Source of the DNA: Dokdonella sp.
GTDB lineage: Bacteria; Pseudomonadota; Gammaproteobacteria; Xanthomonadales; Rhodanobacteraceae
NCBI RefSeq assembly: GCF_019634775.1
Contig: NZ_JAHCAS010000002.1
Coordinates: forward strand, 186,001 to 250,000
Length of the DNA: 64,000 nucleotides
Direction of reading: 5' to 3'
The translations under genes were made by a program, and so were the position numbers. This document shows, in pieces, positions 45,201-54,472 of the stretch. Numbering within the stretch: the first letter of the stretch is position 1; each line of letters starts with the position of its first letter. The notes under the pieces were generated by a model that was not told where the DNA came from, did not search any database, and saw only the letters and a list, made by a program, of their open reading frames with translations.

Positions 45201-48200
45201 CGACGGGTACGGTGGGCAACAACGTGGTGGCGACCAACCCGCCGGGTGGCGATCCGGACCCGACCTGTCCGACGACCTGCTCGACGACGCATCCGCTGGT
45301 TCCTGCGGTGACGGTGTCGAAGGCCTCGAACCCGGCCAGCGGCACGGCGGTGAGCGCGGGCCAGACGATCACCTACACGGTGACGGTGGTGGTGGCGAAC
45401 GCGGCGACGAATGAAGACGCGACGATCACCGACACGCTGAGCGCGAACCAGACGTTCGGCTCGGTGACGAGTTCGACCGGGTTCACCGGCTGCGTGGGCG
45501 CGCTGACCTGCACGCTGCCTGCGGGCACGCCGCCGGGCACGTACACCCTGGAGTACACGGCGACGGTGAATGCCAACGCGATCGGTACGGTGGGCAACAA
45601 CGTGGTGGCGACCAACCCGCCGGGTGGCGATCCGGACCCGACCTGTCCGACGACCTGCTCGACGACGCATCCGCTGAATCCGGCGGTGACGGTGTCGAAG
45701 GCCTCGAACCCGGCCAGCGGCACGGCGGTGAGCGCGGGCCAGACGATCACCTACACGGTGACGGTGGTGGTGGCGAACGCGGCGACGAATGAAGACGCGA
45801 CGATCACCGACACGCTGAGCGCGAACCAGACGTTCGGCTCGGTGACGAGTTCGACCGGTTTCACCGGCTGCGTGGGCGCGCTGACCTGCACGCTGCCTGC
45901 GGGCACGCCGCCGGGCACGTACACCCTGGAGTACACGGCGACGGTGAATGCCAACGCGACGGGTACGGTGGGCAACAACGTGGTGGCGACGAACCCGCCG
46001 GGTGGCGATCCGGACCCGACCTGTCCGACGACCTGCTCGACGACGCATCCGCTGCTCCCGGCGGTGACGGTGTCGAAGGCCTCCAATCCGGCCAGCGGCA
46101 CGGCGGTGAGCCCTGGCCAGACGATCACCTACACGGTGACGGTGGTGGTGGCGAACGCGGCGACGAATGAAGACGCGACGATCACTGACACGCTGAGCGC
46201 GAACCAGACGTTCGGCTCGGTGACGAGTTCGACCGGGTTCACCGGCTGCGTGGGCGCGCTGACCTGCACGCTGCCGTCGGGCACGCCGCCGGGCACGTAC
46301 ACCCTGGAGTACACGGCGACGGTGAATGCCAACGCGACCGGTACGGTGGGCAACAACGTGGTGGCGACGAACCCGCCGGGTGGCGATCCGGACCCGACCT
46401 GTCCGACGACCTGCTCGACGACGCATCCGCTGCTCCCGGCGGTGACGGTGTCGAAGGCCTCGAATCCGGCCAGCGGCACGGCGGTGAGCGCGGGCCAGAC
46501 GATCACCTACACGGTGACGGTGGTGGTGGCGAACGCGGCGACGAATGAAGACGCGACGATCACTGACACGCTGAGCGCGAACCAGACGTTCGGCTCGGTG
46601 ACGAGTTCGACCGGGTTCACCGGCTGCGTGGGCGCGCTGACCTGCACGCTGCCGTCGGGCACGCCGCCGGGCACGTACACCCTGGAGTACACGGCGACGG
46701 TGAATGCCAACGCGACGGGTACGGTGGGCAACAACGTGGTGGCGACGAACCCGCCGGGTGGCGATCCGGACCCGACCTGTCCGACGACCTGCTCGACGAC
46801 GCATCCGCTGCTCCCGGCGGTGACGGTGTCGAAGGCCTCGAATCCGGCCAGCGGCACGGCGGTGAGCGCGGGCCAGACGATCACCTACACGGTGACGGTG
46901 GTGGTGGCGAACGCGGCGACGAATGAAGACGCGACGATCACTGACACGCTGAGCGCGAACCAGACGTTCGGCTCGGTGACGAGTTCGACCGGGTTCACCG
47001 GCTGCGTGGGCGCACTGACCTGCACGCTGCCGTCGGGCACGCCGCCGGGCACGTACACCCTGGAGTACACGGCGACGGTGAATGCCAACGCGACGGGTAC
47101 GGTGGGCAACAACGTGGTGGCGACGAACCCGCCGGGTGGCGATCCGGACCCGACCTGTCCGACGACCTGCTCGACGACGCATCCGCTGCTCCCGGCGGTG
47201 ACGGTATCGAAGGCCTCCAATCCGGCCAGCGGCACGGCGGTGAGCGCGGGCCAGACGATCACCTACACGGTGACGGTGGTGGTGGCGAACGCGGCGACGA
47301 ATGAAGACGCGACGATCACCGACACGCTGAGCGCGAACCAGACGTTCGGCTCGGTGACGAGTTCGACCGGGTTCACCGGCTGCGTGGGCGCACTGACCTG
47401 CACGCTGCCTGCGGGCACGCCGCCGGGCACGTACACCCTGGAGTACACGGCGACGGTGAATGCCAACGCGACCGGTACGGTGGGCAACAACGTGGTGGCG
47501 ACCAACCCGCCGGGTGGCGATCCGGACCCGACCTGTCCGACGACCTGCTCGACGACGCATCCGCTGAATCCGGTGGTGACGCTGAGCAAGAGCGCGAACC
47601 CGGCCAGCGGCACGGCGGTGGCGGCGGGCCAGACGATCACTTACACGGTGAGCGTGAACGTGGCCAATGCGGCGCTGCTGAGCGATGTGGTGGTGACCGA
47701 CGCGATCGGTGCCGGCCTGACCTTCCAGAGCGTCTCGAGCTCAACCGGTTTCATTAACTGCCCGACGGGCGCCCTGACCTGCACGCTGCCCACGGGCACT
47801 GCAGTGGGCACGTACACCCTCGTCTACACGGCGACGGTCGATGCGGATGCAGTGACCAGTGTCAGCAACAGCGTCACTGCAACCGGCGGCGGCGATCCGG
47901 GCGATCCGAACAATCCGCAGCCTGGCTGCACGACACCGACCGGTTGCGCCACCAACCACCCGCTCAAGCCGACCGTGACGCTGAGCAAGAGCGCGAACCC
48001 GGCCAGCGGCACGGCGGTGGCGGCGGGCCAGACGATCACCTACACGGTGAGCGTGAATGTGGCCAATGCGGCGCTGCTGAGCGATGTGGTGGTGACCGAC
48101 ACGATCGGTGCCGGCCTGACCTTCCAGAGCGTCTCGAGCTCGACCGGTTTCATTAACTGCCCGACGGGCGCCCTGACCTGCACGCTGCCCACGGGCACTG

Positions 48201-50443
48201 CAGTGGGCACGTACAACCTCGTCTACACGGCGACGGTCGATGCGGACGCGACGGTGAGCGTGAGCAACAGCGTGACCGCGACGGGTGGCAACGATCCGAA
48301 CGATCCGGCCAACCCGCAGCCGTCCTGCACGACGCCGACCGGTTGCGAGACCGAGCACCCGCTCGTCGCCAACGTGACGATCGTGAAGTCGGGTCCGGCC
48401 GAAAGCGGCGGCACGTCGAACGGCGTGGCCGAGCCGGGCGAGACGCTGACCTACACCATCACCCTGTCGAACAGCGGTGGGGTGAACTTCACGAACTACG
48501 GGTTTGTCGAGAACGTGCCCAATGGCGCGACGCTGACCTCGGTCACGGGCGCGGGCGTGACCGCGTGCGTGACGCCGGTGGTCGGCGTGGGTACCTGCAA
48601 CATCACGGTTGCCAGCGTGCCGGCTGACGGTTCGACGACGGTCACGGTAGTCTTCCAGGTCGCCGACCCGATCCCGGCGGGCGTATCCGCGATCACCAAC
48701 CTGATCACCGGTGGTGACATCCCGCCGAACTGCCCGAGCCCGAACGTCTGTACGGTGACGACGCCGACCGAAGGTCGCGTGGCGATCGCCAAGACCGTCG
48801 CCGATGCCAACAGCAACGGCATCGCCGAGCCTGGCGAGACGCTGACCTGGACGATCACGCTGACCAATGACGGCGGCGCGGCGGTCACCGGCTACGGCCT
48901 GACCGATCCGCTCGATCCGAACACGACGTTCAGCAGCGCGACCAACGGCGGCTCGCACAGCGCCGGCACGGTGACCTGGACGGGCCTGACGGTTCCGGCC
49001 CAGGGCACGCTGGTGCTGACCGTGGTCACCACGGTCAACAACCCGATCCCCGATGGTGTGACCGTGATCTCCAACCTGGTCCACGAGACCGGTGGCACGC
49101 CGCCGGATTGTTCGGCCACGCCGACTCCGGCGAACTGCGCATCGATCCCGACAGCGGCGAACGTGACGGTGGCCAAATCGCTGAGCGGCGAGAGCATCAC
49201 CGCGGACGGCATCGCCGAGCCGGGCGAGCAGCTGACCTACACGATCACCCTGCGCAACCACGGCGGCACGGCTGCGATGAACGTGATCGTCAACGAGATC
49301 GTTCCATTGCACACGGTCTTCGTGTCCGGCACGCCGGGCTGGAGCTGCGTGGCGGGTTCACCGGCCGGCACGGCATGCGATTCGGTGGTCAACGTACCCC
49401 CTGCGGATGCTGGTGGCAGTCCGGGCGTGACGACGCTGACCTTCACCGTGCAGGTGGTCAATCCGCTGCCCGCTGGCGTCACCGAGATCGCCAACGCGGT
49501 TGCCATCGATGACGGCACGCCGCCGAACTGTGCAGTCACGCCGAATGATCCGGCCTGCGTGGTCACGCCGACGATCAACCTGAACTTCGTCAAGAGTGTG
49601 GAATCGGTGACGGCGATCGGCCCGGGCACCTTCTGGGTGGCCTATCGCATCGATCTGGCCAATACCGGCGGCAGCCCGATCACCTACACGCTGACCGATA
49701 CCCCGGACTTCACGGCGATGGGCGTGACGTTCATCGGCAATGGCATCGCGGCGACCACCAACGGTGTGCTCAACCCGGGTCTGCCGGGCGGGGCCTTCAC
49801 GGTGGTCAACGGCACGGCCGTGCAGATCTCGGCGAACGCCGTGACGCTCGCGGTGGGTGCATCGCACAGCTATACCGTGCGCATCCCGATCGCGGTGTCG
49901 GCGGGTAGTCTCGGCAATGCGGTCTGCACCGGTGCGCCGGGCAATGGCCTGTACAACAGTGCCGCAGTGACCGGTTCGTTCGTCCGCGACAGCAATGCCT
50001 GCGCTCCGGTGTCGGGCGACCAGCCGCTGATCCGCCTGGTGAAGTCCGTGCGCCTCGGCGTCGACAACAATGGCGACAACTATGGCAACGTCGGCGACGT
50101 GCTGCACTACACGTTCGTGATCAGCAACCCGGGCACGATGGCGCTGAGCGCGATCGACCTGATCGATCCGCGCGTGACCGACCTGCAGTGCGACGCGACG
50201 ACGGCCTATGGCGAACCGTTGCGTGTGCTGCGAGGTGACGAGCTGTTCCTCGGCGTGTTCGAGGAACTGCTCGGCGGCTCGCTGGCCCCGGGTGACTCGA
50301 TCATGTGCAGCGCGACGTATACGATCACCGCCCAGGACGTGATGAACCGGCGCGTGGTCAATTCGGCAACCACCCATGGAGCCAGCCCGGACGGTCAGGT
50401 CGTATCGTCGACGAGCACGGCGATCTACTCGAACATCCGCTGA
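42275..50443 (+). CDS. Giant secreted DUF11-repeat protein
   Basis: 2,722 residues from the ATG at 42275, which is preceded by AGGGGG and gives a signal peptide (MFKRLSTFTR... AFSSQVAAEG, cut near 36). The first 750 residues form a non-repetitive N-terminal region. From about 44516 come about 15 DUF11-type immunoglobulin-like modules with the core GQTITYTVTV...ANAA...DTL: one divergent module, seven almost identical 126-residue modules (44924-47569), two 133-residue modules (47570-48367), then about five divergent ones. The identical modules each have four Cys (CVGALTC and TCPTTC), likely disulfides. It ends in AIYSNIR without an anchor. Probably a long surface or extracellular fibre, perhaps adhesive (inference). 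The second DUF11 gene follows after 10 bp. Confidence 0.88.
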   Translation: MFKRLSTFTRACWPAARRVMLVVAGLAAFSSQVAAEGSRNLHPSTYPASGARAVMDLSGGTTYGGVATSRQFLYVYAQAGEYILLGSRNRVADGATEGPIRLYGPRIVGAPVGSGGFGPKGNEGTPAALGTPAFICDGTGTGGNGPGRGLIPTRAAELARPSSADGSVTAPDSWTPCYYVAPTTGVYGVYFSGASTGSPSTLARRAVDPPAVISANAVSAWDITVRSAADTRDDLDGRVFTFNWTMYLVSNGANFRLHNTIYIVTGDGYRYSQALRGIDPNRAAFYANSKGLIDAGNPLYHDFRGTNASATGLPSGGAGGGNITYQLPEYPIFFSDVDPSVAHNAEVNRVLGELAIPTVPAAPILLPTPAPTFVGNVSGNQSNINVGGTFTFSTQNTLTYEIVIRRGATGPGDTPPNCVSDYDPANPCNRVLTGTALTGSHAVLWDGRDNSGNPFPVGNFDAQIVGRNGEVHFPMADVEANFYGGPTLTKLNGNFAGGSPTTVYYDDRGYRAANGFLVGVLNGHLCGATSPISQPAPTHSLVGVDSADPNLAGPGKYYRWWTGTSDTNTDCAASANEFFGTAKTLDLWALEKTVEYYPEIEIIDAATGVDVGTAVAVSPLVLPGDTAYGTFTFYNAGDTTATGVTYGVTIGNPSLPATCPASVNITVPNPPPGITYTYNPVTCVVTLNNMPGSLAPGQTLGFSFNYVVAPANPGPIPVNTTISAGNETCVIVNDCAPNQAQAITNIAKPVINVSKSSVPAPGTNVLIGDTITYTLTVNISNAPLTGNLVLTDTLGPGLSFGSVTANPGSHFTPDVSNAPLLEFVLPTGKGIGTYTITYTAIVNSSAGTTVANQVTAIGGVDPSDPNPPQPTCGPCSLEHDVLRPTVTVSKASNPASGTAVSPGQTITYTVTVVVANAATNEDATITDTLSANQTFGSVTSSTGFTGCVGALTCTLPAGTLPGTYTLEYTATVNANATGTVGNNVVATNPPGGDPDPTCPTTCSTTHPLVPAVTVSKASNPASGTAVSAGQTITYTVTVVVANAATNEDATITDTLSANQTFGSVTSSTGFTGCVGALTCTLPAGTPPGTYTLEYTATVNANAIGTVGNNVVATNPPGGDPDPTCPTTCSTTHPLNPAVTVSKASNPASGTAVSAGQTITYTVTVVVANAATNEDATITDTLSANQTFGSVTSSTGFTGCVGALTCTLPAGTPPGTYTLEYTATVNANATGTVGNNVVATNPPGGDPDPTCPTTCSTTHPLLPAVTVSKASNPASGTAVSPGQTITYTVTVVVANAATNEDATITDTLSANQTFGSVTSSTGFTGCVGALTCTLPSGTPPGTYTLEYTATVNANATGTVGNNVVATNPPGGDPDPTCPTTCSTTHPLLPAVTVSKASNPASGTAVSAGQTITYTVTVVVANAATNEDATITDTLSANQTFGSVTSSTGFTGCVGALTCTLPSGTPPGTYTLEYTATVNANATGTVGNNVVATNPPGGDPDPTCPTTCSTTHPLLPAVTVSKASNPASGTAVSAGQTITYTVTVVVANAATNEDATITDTLSANQTFGSVTSSTGFTGCVGALTCTLPSGTPPGTYTLEYTATVNANATGTVGNNVVATNPPGGDPDPTCPTTCSTTHPLLPAVTVSKASNPASGTAVSAGQTITYTVTVVVANAATNEDATITDTLSANQTFGSVTSSTGFTGCVGALTCTLPAGTPPGTYTLEYTATVNANATGTVGNNVVATNPPGGDPDPTCPTTCSTTHPLNPVVTLSKSANPASGTAVAAGQTITYTVSVNVANAALLSDVVVTDAIGAGLTFQSVSSSTGFINCPTGALTCTLPTGTAVGTYTLVYTATVDADAVTSVSNSVTATGGGDPGDPNNPQPGCTTPTGCATNHPLKPTVTLSKSANPASGTAVAAGQTITYTVSVNVANAALLSDVVVTDTIGAGLTFQSVSSSTGFINCPTGALTCTLPTGTAVGTYNLVYTATVDADATVSVSNSVTATGGNDPNDPANPQPSCTTPTGCETEHPLVANVTIVKSGPAESGGTSNGVAEPGETLTYTITLSNSGGVNFTNYGFVENVPNGATLTSVTGAGVTACVTPVVGVGTCNITVASVPADGSTTVTVVFQVADPIPAGVSAITNLITGGDIPPNCPSPNVCTVTTPTEGRVAIAKTVADANSNGIAEPGETLTWTITLTNDGGAAVTGYGLTDPLDPNTTFSSATNGGSHSAGTVTWTGLTVPAQGTLVLTVVTTVNNPIPDGVTVISNLVHETGGTPPDCSATPTPANCASIPTAANVTVAKSLSGESITADGIAEPGEQLTYTITLRNHGGTAAMNVIVNEIVPLHTVFVSGTPGWSCVAGSPAGTACDSVVNVPPADAGGSPGVTTLTFTVQVVNPLPAGVTEIANAVAIDDGTPPNCAVTPNDPACVVTPTINLNFVKSVESVTAIGPGTFWVAYRIDLANTGGSPITYTLTDTPDFTAMGVTFIGNGIAATTNGVLNPGLPGGAFTVVNGTAVQISANAVTLAVGASHSYTVRIPIAVSAGSLGNAVCTGAPGNGLYNSAAVTGSFVRDSNACAPVSGDQPLIRLVKSVRLGVDNNGDNYGNVGDVLHYTFVISNPGTMALSAIDLIDPRVTDLQCDATTAYGEPLRVLRGDELFLGVFEELLGGSLAPGDSIMCSATYTITAQDVMNRRVVNSATTHGASPDGQVVSSTSTAIYSNIR
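44924..47569 (+). repeat. Seven tandem 378-bp repeats in the DUF11 gene
   Basis: Units begin at 44924, 45302, 45680, 46058, 46436, 46814 and 47192, exactly 378 bp apart and in frame. They differ at few codons: SPGQ/SAGQ, PAGT/PSGT, NANAT/NANAI, a single GTLPG in the first, and HPLV/HPLN/HPLL at the joints. Synonymous positions are conserved too, which points to recent duplication or gene conversion rather than selection on protein alone. Confidence 0.95.
47570..48367 (+). repeat. Two tandem 399-bp repeats in the DUF11 gene
   Basis: Two units (47570 and 47969) encode a second module type, TLSKSANPASGTAVAAGQTI to TPTGC-x-HPL, 133 residues each. They are more alike to each other than to the 378-bp type and share its opening ASGTAV-x-GQTITYTV. 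Confidence 0.9.
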
Positions 50444-50453
50444 GGACACCGGC

Positions 50454-52100
50454 ATGAAGACGAAGATGATGAAAACCCGTTTCCTTGCCCTTGCGTTCTC
50501 CACCGCGTTGGCGGCGCCGGCGCTGGCGGCAGACGGCCTCGGCATTGAAGCGAATCGCGGCAGCAGCATGGATGGCGCGTTCAGTTTCACGATCGCCAAC
50601 GACGGTGTCGATGCGTTGAGTGCAGTGCGCTGGTACCCGGTTTCCGGGTACCGCGCGCAGTGTTCGACGCAGACCACCGGCGGCCGTGGCTTCTCCTCCG
50701 ATGGCGTGCTGCAATCCGGTGATCGCGTCGACTGCACGATGTGGCCACTCAACACCGCAGCGAACGCCCCGCGCAAGCGCAGTGCGGCCGTGGTCGTTTC
50801 CGCCCGCGACGCGGGTGGGGCGGTCAGCTTGCGCCATGCCGGCATGAGTCCGTTCGGCACGATCACTCCGGTACAGGGAGCCGCCGTCGTCATCGGTGGT
50901 GCCGTGCATGCGGACACCGACATCGATGGCCAGCTCGATGCCGGCGAGACGATCGCCTACGACTACACCGTGGTGAACGTCGGCACCGAACCGCTCTCGA
51001 GTCTGGCCCTGGTCGACATCACGGGGTCGGTTACGTGTTCGGGCACCACCCTCGCCGTCGATGCGTTCATGACATGCACCAGCAGCTACACGGTCAATGC
51101 GGGTGATGCCGGCAACGGTTTCGTGCTCGACACGGTCGACCTGACCGGCATGGCGGGCAGTCAGGCCGTGCAGGCGGCGGACGTGATCCTGACCTTGAAT
51201 TCCGCGGGGACTGCGGGCATTCGCGTGTTCAAGAGCCCGTTGCTGGATGACGATGTCGATGCCAGTGGCTATGCCAGTGCCGGCGACGTGCTTGGTTACA
51301 CCTTCCTGGTCAAGAACAGCAACGCTCAATCGCTGGCTTCGGTGAATCTGGTCGAGCCCGACCCGACTCTGATCGATGGTCCGATCGTCTGCGAGGGTAC
51401 GACCCTCGGTGGCCAGGCCTTCGCTGGCCTCGGCAGCGGCACGCTGGCCAGCATGGATGTCCTGCGTTGCCGCGCGCAGCATACGATCACGGCCGCCGAA
51501 GCGGCCGCCGGCGAGGCGCTGAACCTGTCCGAAGCATCGGGCGTAGCTGCAGTCGGTGGCACCGTTTGGGGCACGGGCGCGTCCGCTGTCGGCATCCCAG
51601 GTGCCGGCCAGCTCGTCGTGACCAAGTCGGTGAACACGCCGACGACGACCTACGGCAACTACGTCACCTATACCATCACCGTGCGCAACGATGGCTCGAC
51701 GGACATTCAGAACGTCACCATCACCGACCCGATTCCTGCCGGCATCGATTCGTTTGCCTGGACTTGCGTGGGTGCCGGTGTGGCTTGTCCGGCGGCGAGC
51801 GGTACAGGCGCCATTTCGGCGGTCATTCCGTTGTTCCCGGCCGGAGCACAGATCACCTACACGGTCAGCGCACTGGTCTCGTTCACCGCGCCGACGACTA
51901 TCATCAATACGGTGACGGTGACACCGCTGTCGGATGTGCTGTGCGCTCCAGGTGGCAATCCACCGCCGTGCAATGCGACCGTTCCGCTCGGCATCGGCGA
52001 GGCCTTTGCGGTGCCGGTGGACGGCCGGATCGCCCTGATCCTCATGGCCGGTCTGCTCGTCCTCATCGCCGCCCCGCGCCTACGCGCACGCCGGCGCTGA
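50454..52100 (+). CDS. DUF11-like secreted protein with C-terminal sorting-type tail
   Basis: 548 residues with a signal peptide (MKTKMMKTRFLALAFSTALAAPALAA). The body has several Ig-like modules; the last (LVVTKSVNTPTTTYGNYVTYTITV) is a clear DUF11 module, and ITDPIPAGID follows. The C-terminus reads VPVDGRIALILMAGLLVLIAAP then RLRARRR: a VPVD motif, one hydrophobic helix and an Arg-rich end, the layout of IPTL-CTERM/PEP-CTERM-type signals recognised by exosortase-like enzymes. No sortase is in the window. Starts 10 bp after the giant DUF11 gene with GAGGA as ribosome site, so the two are co-transcribed; it may anchor the giant protein (inference). Confidence 0.85.
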   Translation: MKTKMMKTRFLALAFSTALAAPALAADGLGIEANRGSSMDGAFSFTIANDGVDALSAVRWYPVSGYRAQCSTQTTGGRGFSSDGVLQSGDRVDCTMWPLNTAANAPRKRSAAVVVSARDAGGAVSLRHAGMSPFGTITPVQGAAVVIGGAVHADTDIDGQLDAGETIAYDYTVVNVGTEPLSSLALVDITGSVTCSGTTLAVDAFMTCTSSYTVNAGDAGNGFVLDTVDLTGMAGSQAVQAADVILTLNSAGTAGIRVFKSPLLDDDVDASGYASAGDVLGYTFLVKNSNAQSLASVNLVEPDPTLIDGPIVCEGTTLGGQAFAGLGSGTLASMDVLRCRAQHTITAAEAAAGEALNLSEASGVAAVGGTVWGTGASAVGIPGAGQLVVTKSVNTPTTTYGNYVTYTITVRNDGSTDIQNVTITDPIPAGIDSFAWTCVGAGVACPAASGTGAISAVIPLFPAGAQITYTVSALVSFTAPTTIINTVTVTPLSDVLCAPGGNPPPCNATVPLGIGEAFAVPVDGRIALILMAGLLVLIAAPRLRARRR

Positions 52101-52116
52101 TCGCTGCGATACCACG

Positions 52117-52153
52117 CACCCTTCTCCCCGTTGGCGGGGAGAAGGGTGTTTTT
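52117..52153 (+). terminator. Intrinsic terminator of the DUF11 operon
   Basis: CACCCTTCTCCCCG (52117-52130) pairs perfectly with CGGGGAGAAGGGTG (52135-52148) around a TTGG loop and is followed by TTTTT (52149-52153). It starts 16 bp after the stop of the second DUF11 gene. Confidence 0.92.
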
Positions 52154-52254
52154 GTGTCGACACTCTGCATCACCTCGGGCTCCTGCGGACGTATCCACCG
52201 TTGTTTCCCCGAGGTGATCCCCGCGCCAATCCCGTAAACCGGGAGCAGGGCGGT

Positions 52255-52260
52255 TAGAAT
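52255..52260 (+). promoter_or_regulatory. Candidate -10 box of nhaA
   Basis: TAGAAT in CGGTTAGAATGCCCGCGGG, about 80 bp before the gene start; like the boxes before nfuA and the aminotransferase gene. No strong -35 box. Confidence 0.4.
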
Positions 52261-52339
52261 GCCCGCGGGTGCCGCGCGGCCATGCTTCGCTCGGCAGGTT
52301 TTCGCGCAGGTCGGGCCGCCGCGCGGGAGTCTCGTGCGC

Positions 52340-53683
52340 ATGTTTTCAGATCACCATCGTCCGCCCACGCGTGCCCAGCGCGTCGCCGAACGCGCCTTTC
52401 TTGCGGTCGAGCGCTTCCTGCATATCGAAGCGGCCAGCGGCATCGTCTTGCTGGGTGCGGCGATCATCGCGCTGGTCTGGGCGAACTCGCCGTGGGCACA
52501 TGCCTATCATGCGCTGTGGCACCTGCCGGCCTCACTTGGCATCGGCGAATGGCAGTTTTCGCGCCCGCTGCATTTCTGGGTCAACGACGTGCTGATGACG
52601 GTGTTCTTCCTCGTCGTCGGCATGGAGATCCGTCGCGAGATCCACGCCGGCGCGCTGGCCGATCTGCGTTCGGCCGCTTTGCCGCTCGTCGCCGCTGCCG
52701 GCGGGGTGGTCGTGCCGGCGCTGATCTACCACGCGCTCAATCCGAGCGGGGCGGCGCTCGCGGGATGGGCGGTGCCGACCGCCACCGACATCGCCTTCGC
52801 GGTCGGCGTGCTCGCCCTGTTCGGGCGTTCGATACCGGGCAACGTGCGCGTGCTCCTGCTCGCCCTGGCGATCATCGACGACATCGCGGCTGTGCTCATC
52901 ATCGCCATGTTCTATTCGGATGCGCTGGTCCATGTCGGTGCATTCGTCGCCGTTGGTGGCATCGCCATGGTGCTCGTGCTGCAGGCCGCCGGGGTCGGTA
53001 CGGCGTATGCCTACGTGCTGCCGGCGATCGTCGTCTGGACCGGCTTGCTGGAACTCGGCATCCATCCGACTCTGGCCGGAATCGTGCTCGGCCTGATGAC
53101 CCCGGTGCGCCCCACGCGTTCGCGTGAGGCCCCGCTGCAGATGGCCGTGCGTGCCGTGCAGGACATCGGCGCCACGGCTACCGGCTGGCAGGGCGATGGC
53201 ATCGAGCATCCGCTGCGTCGCTTGCGCTGGGCGCAGCGCGAACTGCAACCGCCGGTCGTACGCGTGCAGGCAGCGCTGCATCCGTGGGTGGCCTTCGGGG
53301 TGATGCCATTGTTCGCTCTGGCCAATGCGGGAGTGAGCCTCGACGGCGTCGATGTCATCCAGGTCGGCACCAGCGCGGTCACGCTCGGTGTATTTCTTGG
53401 TCTGGTCGCTGGCAAGCCGCTGGGTATCGTTGCGGCGAGTTGGTTGGCGGTGAAGGCCGGCTGGTGCCGTTTGCCCGACGGCGTGTCGTGGGCCGGCGTG
53501 CTCCTGGTCGGTCTGCTCGGCGGCATCGGTTTCACGATGTCGATATTCATTGCCATGCTGGCCTTCAGCGACGAGGCACTGTTGGCGGCGGCCAAGCTCG
53601 GCATCCTGCTGGCTTCACTCACCGCCGCGTTGCTCGGATTTGCCTGGGCGATGGTGGCGATGCGGCGACGTGCAGGCTCGTAG
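52340..53683 (+). CDS. nhaA: Na+/H+ antiporter NhaA
   Basis: Electrogenic inner-membrane exchanger that exports Na+ in alkaline or salty conditions. 447 residues, about 12 helices. Key motifs: [29 protein letters not shown] (D150) and [15 protein letters not shown] with the ion-binding pair D180/D181 (E. coli D163/D164), then GKPLGI and [16 protein letters not shown]. The loop around residues 265-315 is longer than in E. coli. ATG at 52340; a GTG two codons upstream (52334) is closer to the GGAG and may be the true start. The stop TAG lies in a REP head, and copies of the last codons are repeated downstream. Confidence 0.94.
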   Translation: MFSDHHRPPTRAQRVAERAFLAVERFLHIEAASGIVLLGAAIIALVWANSPWAHAYHALWHLPASLGIGEWQFSRPLHFWVNDVLMTVFFLVVGMEIRREIHAGALADLRSAALPLVAAAGGVVVPALIYHALNPSGAALAGWAVPTATDIAFAVGVLALFGRSIPGNVRVLLLALAIIDDIAAVLIIAMFYSDALVHVGAFVAVGGIAMVLVLQAAGVGTAYAYVLPAIVVWTGLLELGIHPTLAGIVLGLMTPVRPTRSREAPLQMAVRAVQDIGATATGWQGDGIEHPLRRLRWAQRELQPPVVRVQAALHPWVAFGVMPLFALANAGVSLDGVDVIQVGTSAVTLGVFLGLVAGKPLGIVAASWLAVKAGWCRLPDGVSWAGVLLVGLLGGIGFTMSIFIAMLAFSDEALLAAAKLGILLASLTAALLGFAWAMVAMRRRAGS

Positions 53684-54330
53684 GAAACGCCTTCAGGCGT
53701 GATGCTTTCTTCTTTGGGGCGTTGTACGGCAGGGGCATCGCGGCTGAAGCCGCTTCCTACAGCCGCTTCCTACAGCCGCTTCCTGCGGCTGCGTGCTGTG
53801 GTCGAATGCGCGGCCGATTATGTCTCGGATTTGCCTGGGCGATGGTGGCGATGCGGCGACATGCAGGCTCGTAGGAAACGCCTTCAGGCGTGATGCTTTC
53901 TTCTTTGGGGCGTTGTACGGCAGGGGCATCGCGGCTGAAGCCGCTTCCTACAGCCGCTTCCTACAGCCGCTTCCTACAGCCGCTTCCTACAGCCGCTTCC
54001 TACGGCCGCTTCCTACGGCCGCTTCCTGCGGCCGATTCCTGCGGCCGCGTCCTGAGGCTGCGTCCTGTGGTCGAACGTGCGGCCGCGTCCTGAGGCTGCG
54101 TCCTGTGGTCGAACGTGCGGCCGATTATGTCTCGGATTTGCCTGGGCGATGGTGGCGATGCGGCGACGTGCAGGTTCGTAGGGAGCGCCTTCAGGCGTGA
54201 TGCTGTTTTCTTTGGGGCGTTGTACGGCAGGGGCATCGCGGCTGAAGCCGCTTCCTACAGCCGCTTCCTACGGCCGCTTCCTGCGGCCGCTTCCTGCGCT
54301 CGCATCTGTGGTCGAACGTGCGGCCGATTC
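53633..54330. repeat. Three tandem copies of the nhaA 3' end plus REP pair
   Basis: A block starting CTCGGATTTGCCTGGGCGAT (last codons of nhaA), continuing through the stop, a REP (GTAGGAAACGCCTTCAGGCG), TTTGGGGCGTTGTACGGCAG and an inverted REP arm, occurs at 53633, 53824 and 54131. Copies 2 and 3 are preceded by GGCCGATTATGT instead of nhaA. Copy 2 is enlarged to 307 bp by a 13-bp minisatellite, CTTCCTACAGCCG, and by CTGTGGTCGAACGTGCGGCC repeats. Copies differ at a few bases (GACATGCAGG, GGTTCGTAGGGAGC), so copying was not very recent. There is no gene in 53684-54472; frames here are repeat read-through. Confidence 0.9.
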
Positions 54331-54472
54331 CTGCGCTCGCGTCGTGCGCGGTCTCCTCTGGCGGCATCCATGGAAGCGGCTGCTGCGCATTGCCGCATTG
54401 CGACCATGGTCGTAGTCCGATGGATCTGGACTGGGCTTAGGATGGATCGTTCATGGTGCTGGAGGAACGGTC

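Noticed and set aside
44900..47560. An 886-codon open frame on the minus strand of the DUF11 gene
   Set aside because: It is a shadow of the 378-bp repeats: because the period is a multiple of three, one unit without an antisense stop gives a long open frame. The product is an Arg/His-rich repeat of poor composition.
44995..47640. Seven identical 125-codon frames on the minus strand
   Set aside because: Repeat shadows in another antisense frame, all cut at the same base of each unit.
53693..54415. Several small frames with similar proteins (e.g. [12 protein letters not shown])
   Set aside because: Read-through of the nhaA-tail/REP repeats; they occur in several frames and both strands and have no start signals.
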